From Bostrychus sinensis (lineage: Eukaryota; Chordata; Actinopteri; Gobiiformes; Eleotridae), in the NCBI GenBank assembly GCA_020698575.1, contig CM036243.1, positions 34,623,903 through 34,687,902 on the forward strand: a stretch of DNA of 64,000 nt, read 5' to 3'. The notes beneath the pieces are model-generated. The model ran no database searches. It was not told the DNA's origin and worked only from the letters and a program-made list of their open reading frames with translations. This document shows, piece after piece, positions 56,901 to 64,000 of this stretch; positions within the stretch are counted from its first letter, which is position 1, and each line of letters begins with the position of its first letter. A program made the position numbers and the translations under genes.

Positions 56901-57083
56901 TTTCTGGACAATCATAAGCTTAATCTGTTTTGTAACTGTGGGCCAAAGCCAAACCTTGGGCTTTTTGCATTGCATCTTTCAGAGCATAAGTTATTTTATA
57001 TTTTGTAAAGGAAATGTCTCATTAATCATTTACTCACCCACAGTGAGGGCAGTTGCCAGGAGGCCCACCACTGCCCAAATCAT
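44962..57083 (-). CDS. Type I membrane protein with two cysteine-free Ig-like domains and proline-rich tail
   Basis: Thirteen coding exons on the minus strand: 57083-57038, 55114-54967, 53548-53488, 52415-52334, 52241-52126, 51490-51322, 50433-50303, 49961-49884, 49800-49771, 47908-47840, 47758-47633, 46563-46453 and 45072-44962 (TAG). All join in frame to 425 residues. Order: signal peptide 1-15 (MIWAVVGLLATALTV); Ig-like domain 1, about 16-112, with LVYWEKG and DDQGTY; Ig-like domain 2, about 113-207, with SDVGQY; stalk; one membrane segment about 217-231; CCCC at 232-235 and a basic stop-transfer; proline-rich tail 252-425. Each Ig unit is bounded by phase 1 introns, normal for Ig domains, yet neither has a cysteine: Q96 and L191 stand where Y-x-C is expected. 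N148 and N182 are glycosylation sequons. An adhesion or receptor role is inference. I do not recognise a named orthologue with certainty. Confidence 0.85.
45160..45240 (+). mobile_element. Tc1-like transposase fragment
   Basis: The plus strand reads QFPYLNPTENLWWDLEKA, matching the SPDLNPIENLW region of Tc1 transposases. Only this short piece is present, in the last intron of the Ig gene. Confidence 0.55.
45682..46001. mobile_element. Short hAT element with perfect 8 bp target duplication
   Basis: The 320 bp element starts CAGGGGTGTCCAAACTATGG and ends GTTTGGACACCCCTG. GTCTAGAG flanks it on both sides (45674-45681 and 46002-46009). The interior has GGCCCGCAGACGA and TGGCCCTC words as in hAT-Charlie MITEs. 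It lies in the last intron of the Ig gene; the intact duplication suggests a fairly recent insertion. Confidence 0.88.
46620..46880. repeat. Imperfect AGT/ACT trinucleotide tract
   Basis: Words such as AGTAGCAGTAGTAGTTAAT and CTACTACTAGTACAGTAG recur, interrupted. Shorter tracts of this type occur at 9130, 17965 and 63840. Confidence 0.7.
47095..47150. repeat. 14 bp repeat, four copies
   Basis: TCAGCATCCCGTGT is repeated nearly perfectly. Confidence 0.9.
47253..47392. repeat. 12 bp minisatellite with 48 bp higher order
   Basis: Units CAAGTCAGTTTT and CAAGTAAGTTTT alternate in pairs (two of the first, two of the second), giving a 48 bp period. It is intronic. Confidence 0.9.
47978..48512. 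mobile_element. Inverted-repeat element, GTTGCCAGAT ends
   Basis: Left GGGTTGCCAGATCTGAC and right CCCAATCTGGCAACACTG are inverted; both subterminal regions carry CCCGCC and GCCCAA words. It lies in the intron between exons 49800-49771 and 47908-47840. Confidence 0.6.
48720..49470. repeat. MITE fragments in the Ig gene intron
   Basis: ACGGCTGGGACGATACGC at 48724 resembles the CGATAC MITE end. A diverged TTTAACCATGTTAT-family copy follows at 49150-49300. No exon is seen. Confidence 0.4.
50181..50745. mobile_element. Two inverted hAT-like ends bracketing an exon
   Basis: GTGGTTCTCAGATTG at 50181 and CACAGTTTGAGAACCACTGG near 50724-50743 are inverted relative to each other. Between them are the Ig gene membrane exon (50303-50433), a short AGGGCTGTCAATGTTAACG fragment (50487) and a small CTAAACCAGG array (50560-50645). 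The ends may belong to two different insertions. Confidence 0.4.
51621..52078. mobile_element. Inverted-repeat MITE, CCCTGAAGGGCAA ends
   Basis: The 458 bp segment begins CCCTGAAGGGCAACTCAC and ends GTGAGACTTGCCCTTCAGGG. The interior is a loose repeat of TTTCCAAATATGTGTG-like words. It lies between Ig domain 2 exons. Confidence 0.7.
52560..53420. mobile_element. CTGGTTTAG array with inverted hAT-like head
   Basis: About 700 bp of TTAGTCCTGGTTTAGTTCTG units with larger blocks around TTATTTCTTGTTGAGTCCTG. It is followed at 53330-53415 by the head found at 8190 and 35644, inverted (CCCCTGCAGTGTGCTCGCG). Confidence 0.8.
54590..54960. other. Intronic DNA of the Ig gene, no exon seen
   Basis: A fragment with CTATCTGCTTCTCCAAAACT near 54915 belongs to another dispersed repeat (TTTGGAGAAGCAGACAGGAG) also seen near 16312, 18200, 36915 and 53630. 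Nothing else is recognised. Confidence 0.4.
55545..55650 (-). repeat. Left part of a split TTTAACCATGTTAT-family copy
   Basis: Starts AAAGAGGTTATTATATTATG. It is interrupted by the foldback element and continues at 56287-56725. Confidence 0.6.
55651..56280. mobile_element. Foldback element, about 165 bp arms, TTTAAT duplication
   Basis: Starts TACGGAAGTGTATTGCGTTC and ends GCAATACGCTTCCGTA. The arms continue inverted through repeated TCTGTTTTTATGAGAAAAG units. TTTAAT flanks both sides (55645-55650 and 56281-56286). No coding sequence is recognised. Confidence 0.8.
56287..56725 (-). repeat. Right part of the split TTTAACCATGTTAT-family copy
   Basis: Continues with GACCAGCAGAGGGCAGC, CTTCCTGGAGTGGGTGGGG and a right end near AATTATCACTTTTAA. 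Confidence 0.65.
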
Positions 57084-57796
57084 CTGCAAAACAAGACAGA
57101 GTTACATGTTATTACTGATAAAAAACACCGGCATTTTACATAACAGAGACAAATGTGTTCTCTTCACACATGCATACTCTTCAATATTTGTCCAGGCAGC
57201 AGCTAATTTATCTGCAATCTCAAATGACAGGAGACCAAGAGGACTTTGTGGTTTGTAAGTGTCTGAAATGCTTAAAATGAGGGAGACAGGAAGTGGCTAC
57301 CGTGGTTAGAAGCTACTTTTACACTACGAAAACACCACTAAAGAGACAACTGTCCAACCGGTGTTTGCTGCTCGAATATGGGACCAGCAGGAGAAAAGTA
57401 AATGTTTGTTGTGTTGTGGTTTCCAGCTCCATCGCTCTGGGCCGATGATACGTGGTCCCTGAGGTGAGAACTGAGCGGGACAGAGACAGACAGAGTGCAC
57501 CGCTGAACAGAAGCAGTGTGGAGGCTGGATCTCATCTGTCCCTCACCTTTGAGCTCTTGCAGGAGGAGCAGGACTGCACTGTTAACTGTGCAACTAATGT
57601 GTAATGTGTTTTAATTTTACTTGGGTTGCTGTAATCCCTTCTGCAAACTCATTTACTCTCAGGTAAATGTTTGTCTCTTTCCGTAAAACCCTTTGAGGAA
57701 ACTGCAACTGTGATATTTCCTTCTTTTCCTTTTTGCCGAAGCTGGATTACAGGAAGTCTTTTATTTGGATGTAGTTTTGTCTGGATTATTAATTAC
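57084..57796 (-). other. First (5' UTR) intron of the Ig gene, right flank
   Basis: The ATG at 57083 directly follows a TTTTGCAG acceptor, so the upstream exon is noncoding. I see no exon in this stretch. Confidence 0.4.
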
Positions 57797-58275
57797 TAGG
57801 GGTGTAACGATACATTTTTGCAACAATACGATATGTATCGATTAGAAGTGTTTCGATACGATTCAAGAACAATATTGGCTAATTTGGAACGATACAATTC
57901 GATACGATTCAACACCTTTGTATCAATAATCGATACAGCAACTTTTTGCCAAAAATCATAAAAGTTTACTCTCAAATGTAGCACCGCGGCCGGGGTTGAT
58001 TATGTCCAGCAGACAGAGAGTGAAGAAAAGTTGAATATAACATTTTATTTAATTAAAAACACAAAATTTATCTCCAAAAAGCCATAACTGGTTTTATTTT
58101 AACATACAAATTTCTAATTTCGATATTTCCGATATTATCGATCGATACTTCATGTGTATCGATATTCACTTCCTAGAAAACGATACGATTCGATACAAGG
58201 TCATGTGTATCGTAGTTGTATCATAGGAAAACAAATCGATACATCGATACAGTTACTGTATCGTTACAGCCCTAT
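57797..58275. mobile_element. MITE with GGGGTGTAACGATAC ends
   Basis: Left TAGGGGTGTAACGATAC and right GTATCGTTACAGCCCTA are inverted. Flanks share ATTAAT, compatible with an imperfect 8 bp duplication. The interior is dense in CGATACGATTC-like words. Confidence 0.75.
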
Positions 58276-59135
58276 TAATGACCTACATCAGCTTCTTTAT
58301 GGAAGTTTATGGCACGAGATGTGAGTCTGTTAAATTATCTGTAGGCCTCTTGTTCATCTGTTGGGCTTAATCGTGATGTTGATGATAAAATATGAAACAT
58401 ATTTTGAGTTCAGTTTAGTCTGTAACCTCCTCGTTCCACAGGTGCCCCTTTAGTTTAAAAAAGCACCTTCTATAACTCATGGTTCATGATTATTGCCTAA
58501 TAAACTGCTGCTGTACAATAATTTATATAAACCGTCACATCATGCAGGAAGTTAATCAATTATTGTTTGTTAAGGCCCCAAACTAACAGTTAAAAAGAAT
58601 TTACAAAATGTGCATCTCTATCACTAACTTTTGGGTTGTAGCCATTCACACAAGTGCTATCTTCATTTGTACACAGTGGTTTATTGATCCATGACCTGAC
58701 CCCAGAGTAACGGCCCAGATAAAGACAGTTAAGCCATCATTTCTAAGAGATAAAACTCACATTTGTTTGCAGTTGAAAGTCAATTAGTGCACCATATTCT
58801 CAACAACCAGTAATCTTGTCATCTAATGCATTTCCACTTTACTCCCTTGTCAAAATTATCAGGAAAAAACACTACTTTCCTGTGTAATCTAAATGCTCAG
58901 ACCCTTTTCTAATACTTATTACAGAAAACCACAAAACAGGAAGGACAAAATAAACTCTTTTGAATAAACAGTATTGTAATTTGGACGATTAAAAAACTTA
59001 TTATGTTGATATTCAGAGTTTAAAGTAACCAGATACCAAAGTACAGCGTGGGATGATGGGTACACCTCCTGCTCACAGATAAGTACGTCTTCAAGCAAAC
59101 ATTTTTCACAACTTACCCATTGACATTCATTTGCC
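58276..59135. other. AT-rich intronic DNA
   Basis: No exon or repeat family recognised. Confidence 0.3.
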
Positions 59136-59139
59136 TACC

Positions 59140-59620
59140 TAAATGTATTAAAATGGCTATATTCTGCTTTTATTGATGCTTTTAAACTAATCTTGGTCGC
59201 CTCTAGAACAGCAGCATGTTTTACAACCTTTAAAAACTTTATGTGACCAAAAAAAAAAAGCTTTTCCAATAAATTATTTATTACTGCCCTAAAGAAACAG
59301 ATGAGGAGGCCAGCAGAGGGCAGCACAATGCAGTTCTGTTACGCTCTTCTGAACAGAAAATTAAACTTTTTGTATGGTGCCATTTTACTACAAAGTGAAG
59401 AATCAGTGGAAAGAGAGCTGTACACTGTTTTTTGGGATAAATGAATGAGAGCAGACTGGATGTAGAGGGCTTGATGAGCGTTTTGAGGCCTCAGAACGAC
59501 TGTGCCAGAGAATATAGGATTATTCAAACAGGCATGAATGACACAAAACACAACTCAAGGTATGTTTTTAATGAGGGAACAACATTATAACATGGGGGAA
59601 AGCTAACTAGCTAGCTTTAA
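59140..59620 (-). repeat. Copy of the TTTAACCATGTTAT repeat family
   Basis: Left ATGGCTATATTCTGC, middle GGCCAGCAGAGGGCAGC, right ATTATAACATGGGGGAAAGC. A useful uninterrupted comparison for the copy at 55545-56725. Confidence 0.7.
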
Positions 59621-59989
59621 AATAACTTTTGAGCAACAGATTTTTGCCAATGAGATATCTGAGGTTTCCCACTATGCAGAAAACATTATGAATGAATGAA
59701 TGAATGAATGAACAGACCATTGTAACCACACTCCCTGTTCAGAGAAGGGCACAGGATCAATGCCACACAAACTAAACTGTGAACTGTTTTTACTAGACTG
59801 AGAAAAACTAATTTTAACCACATGAGATGAGCTTTCTTTTTATTATTATTGTTATTTTTGAAGCCAATATTTATTGACAACAGTGGGTAAGTTATCAGAA
59901 ATTATTAAAAAAGCAGAAAGGAGACAGGAGAGGATGTTAATGTTATACAGTTTAGAGACAGTGGCTCGGAGGAACAGCCAGGAGCAGAG

Positions 59990-60174
59990 CTGAAGATGAT
60001 GAGGTTCTCTTGGTTTAAGACGAGGATGGATAGGTTCAGGAATGAGTCCATCAGTGGTACAGCTCATGTTTTTGGAGATAAAGTCAGATTTTCCAAATGG
60101 TTTGGACATGAACAGAGGAGGGACAGTGGATATATGACCAGAAGAATGAGGCGGAGGTTAGAGCTGTTAGAAGT

Positions 60175-60213
<39 letters not shown>
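59990..60213 (+). mobile_element. Non-LTR retrotransposon relic followed by a T tract
   Basis: Reads RMDRFRNESISGTAHVFGDK and KWFGHEQRRDSGYM, the same reverse-transcriptase tail as near 400-640. A run of about 37 T follows at 60176-60212. Confidence 0.65.
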
Positions 60214-61049
60214 TTGGCTGTTGTCACGACACTAGAAGTATTAGTAATAGCGGCCAAGGGCTCATATTTGTGCTGTCTGTTTGTCACTGTATTTTCCCAC
60301 TGCCCTTAAACTCATCGCGGGGCCCAGACTGGTTCATGGGCGGAGTGTGTCTGCCGGTGGGACGTGAAGGTATGCGAGATAAACCTTAAACAACAGCCCT
60401 AATCTCATTTGTGCATTTATTTCTGCCATCTCCTTCTCCTCCTAACATCTCTTTGAGGTTTAAAAAAATAATTTATAGACAAAAACACCACATGTAGCGC
60501 GGTAAAACAAAGCAGGGGTGTGGCCGTCTTCATTGAAACATTCACGGTAATTAAATTCCCACTGTGAGGCGCCACGCGCGGGGAATGGCACGGCATAAAT
60601 CCAGACCAAAACACGTAAAGCCACTCTCTATGTTTTTTTAAATAGCTTGGCAAATGCACGACCCTTTTCCCCCAAAAAAATCTGTGTTTATACAGAATAA
60701 ACGAATGCTTCAGGCGAGGCAAAAAGACGCACACAGCAAACATGGTCAAGGCAACAGCGACGCAGTTACGCACAGAGCTACGGCAATAAAACGACCACAA
60801 AAACTACAATACCCTATTCTCCAACACACGCAAAGTCGCACTGTTTAAACTCTTTTCTCAGTCTGAAATGGTAAAACTGTATTGCTTTTGTCATTCAAAC
60901 CCAAAAAACGCATTGCGTTAGCCAAGTTTTCTGCACGAGGTTCGCTCCAGACCTTGTTGAGTGCACCCCAACAGCAGGCTTATGAACCTCTGTAACAGTG
61001 TGTCCTGAGTGTTGTGGATGCAACAAAACAAGTTCAGAAGGAAAATATA

Positions 61050-61150
61050 AACGTCGTATAGCCGCCATCTTACCTTTGAAGTGCAGATAATGCGTGCGTT
61101 CCTGGCAGAGGAGCGGATATGTAGGTTACTGTGTCAGAGCAGGAGTAGAA
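61050..61150 (-). promoter_or_regulatory. Candidate noncoding first exon and promoter of the Ig gene
   Basis: On the minus strand CTTCAAAG|GTAAGATGGCGGC gives a strong donor with last exon base 61074. It would splice to the acceptor just before the ATG at 57083. AAGATGGCGGC just inside the intron resembles a YY1 site, common near such starts. No transcript evidence is available. Confidence 0.45.
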
Positions 61151-61469
61151 GTGGTGGTGGTCGAATATACAAGAGGAGCGGAGAAGGAGAGGTTGGATGG
61201 AGACAGGAGCGGCCACGAGGTGCTTTCAGGGAGCATCGGACAAACGAGTGATTGGGTTATGAAAGGGAATACTCAATGAAATTATTTAAACGCGTTTTGG
61301 ATAAGTGACTGGTGTTGAATATTTCTACATATAGCTTTGCGTATTACCACTAAACTTATATTTTGATGTACTACTGCTAAGGTTAATAAATGCTCCAATA
61401 TCAGTAAGAATATTTTGATTCTAAAGGATGTTTTTCTCCTCTCAGAAGGTCACTCTGCGATTAGGTACA

Positions 61470-61850
61470 TTGTGCATTTGCAAAAGTGCACAATAATGAG
61501 CTGGTTACAAAGTTAGGAAACTCCAGGTTACAGGTGGGGGCTCCCTGCCGTTGCGTGGGACGCTCCTGAAGATAACAAAGATTACGCACCGCAGTAATGA
61601 GAACTCTGGCCTGGTCGAGGCACGGGAGTTTCTTGAAGAAAACATTTTAATGATATGCAGAAATCGTCATACATTGTCATACATAATATAAAAACTGTGA
61701 CCACTCCTTTGTGGACGGCTGGCCCACCCTCTCCCTTTCAGCGGGGCCTGCTGTTGTTACCTGTGTGATACTAAAATAAACCTTCTGACTTGATTATACT
61801 TCTGAATCATCGTCCTCTTTAATGTTTACACCAAAAAATGAACAATCTTA
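61470..61850 (+). other. Possible solo LTR or other regulatory-like repeat
   Basis: TATA-like CATAATATAAAAAC near 61680 is followed about 90 bases later by AATAAA in CTAAAATAAACCTTCTGAC. This spacing is LTR-like, but clear TG...CA ends and a 5 bp duplication were not found. Confidence 0.25.
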
Positions 61851-61959
61851 ATACTGGTGATAAAGGCGCTGCGCTTTGAGATAAAACAGTGATTTTCAAC
61901 CAACTCAGAAAATATTTGGTTTTCCAATTGTTATCTTTAAAATGGGCTAAAATGAGTGT

Positions 61960-62590
61960 TATTACATAGAACTAAACCATGTCTAAAACAGGTTAAACCA
62001 GGAATAAACCAGGACTGAAATGTGCCAAAACCAGGTCCACACCAAGGAACAAAAAATAGATTAACACAGAAAAATAAACATTATTAAATTAATACAAAAC
62101 AGGAAAAATCAGGACCATTCCAGTCCAGGACTAAGTCTAAACCAGGACAAAACCTGACAGGACTAAACCAGTTCTAAACCAGGTCTACAGTAGGTGACTA
62201 GGACTAAACCAGGACTAAATCAGGTCTAAACCAGGTCAAAACCAGGCTCAAACTAGGACTAAACCAAGAGATAAAAAAGGATTAAGGCAGAAAAATGTTT
62301 TACTAAATAAAAAATAAAACAAGCACTAAACCAGGATTAAGCCAGGACTAAAACAGGACTAAACCAGATCTAAAGTCAGTGACCAGGACTAAGATTGAAA
62401 CCAGCTCTAAACCAATGGATAAAAAATGATAAGAACAGAAAAATGCATTATTAAATAAAAAAACAGAACAGGCTTTGAATCAAGGCTAAACCAAGACTAA
62501 ACCAGATCTAAACTAGGTCTAAACCAGGACTAAATCAGGTCTAATCAAGGTCTAAACCAGGCTCAAACTAGGACTAAACCAAGGAAACAC
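61960..62590. repeat. CTAAACCAGG array
   Basis: Degenerate units in the forward orientation, with AAAATG(C)ATTATTAAATAAA spacer blocks recurring about every 180 bp. Confidence 0.85.
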
Positions 62591-62754
62591 ACAGAAAATG
62601 CATCACTAAATAAAAGTCAGCACCCTCCCAGTTTGGAGAACAATCAATGACACAGAGTTGTACTACTACTTTAAGGAGTTTTGTTCACTAAAAGGTAAGC
62701 TACCAGAGCAATATTATTTCTATCCAGTTATGTTTTTTAAATAGCTCTCAGCAG

Positions 62755-63445
62755 GGGTGTATCACAAAATCATTCTGGGCCCTTTAAACCATCTCAGTGG
62801 GCCCCCAGGCTCACTTCATTAATATCTTTCACAGATATTCCAGGTTTTCTGAGGGTCCCTCCCTGCAGTGGGCCCTGGGTAAAAACTTTACCGCAGAGGT
62901 TCCCAAACTTTTTGATTTTGTGCACACCCCCAAGACCTGATTTAGTCCTGCTTTAGTCTTACTTTAGTTCTGGTTTTAGAGATGGTTTAGTCCTGATTTA
63001 GTTTCATTCTGGTTTATTCCTGGTTTAGTCTTAGTTTAGTCCTGGTTTGACCTGGTTTAGAGTGGTTTAGATCTAGTTCTGTTTTAGATTTGATTTATTC
63101 CTGGTTTGTTGCTGGCTTAGTCCTGGTTTAATCTTGGTTTAGTCTTGGTTTGACCTGGTTTAGACTTAGTTCTGGTTGAATTCTGGTTTTAGACTTGGTT
63201 TAGTCCTGGTTTACTCCTGGTTTAGTCTTAGTTTAGTCCTGGTTTGACCTGGTTTAGAGTGGTTTAGATCTCTGTTTTAGATTTGATTTATTCCTGGTTT
63301 GTTGCTGGCTTAGTCCTGCTTTAATCTTGGTTTAGTCTTGGTTTTACCTGGTTTAGACTTAGTTCTGGTTGAATTCTGGTTTTAGACTTGGTTTAGTCCT
63401 GGTTTAGACCTAGCTTAGTCCTGGGTTAGTCCTGATTTTGTTTGT
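62755..63445. repeat. hAT-like end and CTGGTTTAG array facing the previous one
   Basis: GAGGTTCCCAAACTTTTTG at 62898 is followed by reversed units to 63440. A block of roughly 190 bp around GGTTTAGAGTGGTTTAGATC occurs twice (63055 and 63248). Confidence 0.85.
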
Positions 63446-64000
63446 CTTTGAAAGTAAAACATATAAAGGTAAATGACCGTAGCTCCTTCCTGTTCGAGCT
63501 GTTGTTGAGTGTTTGCAGATTTGTTTGGCGACTGCTCAGATCCAGTTAGACCAGAAAGAAAATCAATGCCATGGGAGGAGGAGAAGCTGCAGATCAACAA
63601 TACACAAGGAAATGTCTCCGGATCTGAGTTTGTGTTGCCTTAACACATTTTTATAACAGAGGTAGCAGAATTACTCGTGTAAAAGTACTGTTACAGCTAA
63701 AATATTATTATTATTATTATTAAAAGTACTCTTTGCATTTGTTTCTTACATTAAGGTAAAAGGTATGGAGTGTAAAGCTGACTTAAAAAGAAAGTATTTA
63801 TTGCTACTTCTAGAACTACAATTGTGATTATAATTATTGAAGTGCTAACAACTACAACTTTCACTTCTCTTACTACCATTATTACCACTGCTGCCTGCTT
63901 ACTATTCCCACTGTTACTACTGCTATTACTACTTACTTACTTCAGCAAAAGTACAAAAAAATGGGTAATATTGTGCTTAGTTACTGTGTTTGTAAGTGTA
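63446..64000. other. AT-rich right edge with trinucleotide tracts
   Basis: An ATT tract near 63703-63722 and ACT-rich sequence at 63860-63935. No gene is recognised. Confidence 0.4.

Noticed and set aside
60417..60800. 127-residue minus-strand open frame
   Set aside because: No splice sites, family motif or codon pattern supports it; it lies upstream of the Ig gene start codon within its 5' intron.

Overview
The window looks like a teleost fish chromosome, probably a percomorph and possibly a goby. The support is introns with fish-like splice sites, low GC outside exons, fish-type C2H2 zinc-finger exons, and a dense load of Tc1, hAT, Harbinger-like and tRNA-SINE repeats. The species guess is inference. 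No computation was run; exon borders were read by hand from splice sites, reading phase and recalled family features.

Layout. (1) 91-6628, plus strand: the last seven coding exons of MRPL45, a mitochondrial large-subunit ribosomal protein; its 5' exon lies left of the window. (2) 10143-26609, minus strand: a C2H2 zinc-finger locus. One recognisable first exon and a second exon are followed by three sets of terminal exons (A, B, C). All three join in frame to the same two 5' exons, giving predicted proteins of 412, 370 and about 374 residues. (3) 28940-36832, plus strand: a three-coding-exon TMEM109 (mitsugumin-23) orthologue of 234 residues. It may share a GC-box/ETS promoter region with the zinc-finger locus. 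(4) 44962-57083, minus strand, with a noncoding first exon near 61.1 kb: a 13-coding-exon, 425-residue type I membrane protein. It has two Ig-like domains with no cysteine, a CCCC juxtamembrane motif and a proline-rich tail built from in-frame modular exons.

The rest is mostly mobile DNA. A degenerate 11-12 bp minisatellite (core CTAAACCAGGA) occurs in about fifteen arrays in both orientations, often beside hAT-like ends (CAGTGGTTCTCAAA or CAGTGTTTCCCAAC). In TMEM109 intron 1 a 3.2 kb Harbinger-like element with TAA duplications sits inside one such array and carries a second inverted-repeat element; the neighbouring array unit preserves the unoccupied target. Other elements with readable ends are a 667 bp Tc1 derivative with TA flanks, a 320 bp hAT element with a perfect 8 bp duplication, and a 630 bp foldback element with arms near 165 bp. 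There are also several separate minisatellites. I see no CRISPR array, rRNA gene or functional tRNA gene.

The four genes do not form one pathway: mitochondrial translation, a putative transcription factor locus, an ER/nuclear-envelope channel-like protein, and a putative surface receptor or adhesion protein. The most unusual items are the shared-5'-exon zinc-finger locus, the cysteine-free Ig receptor and the transposon-borne CTAAACCAGGA arrays.
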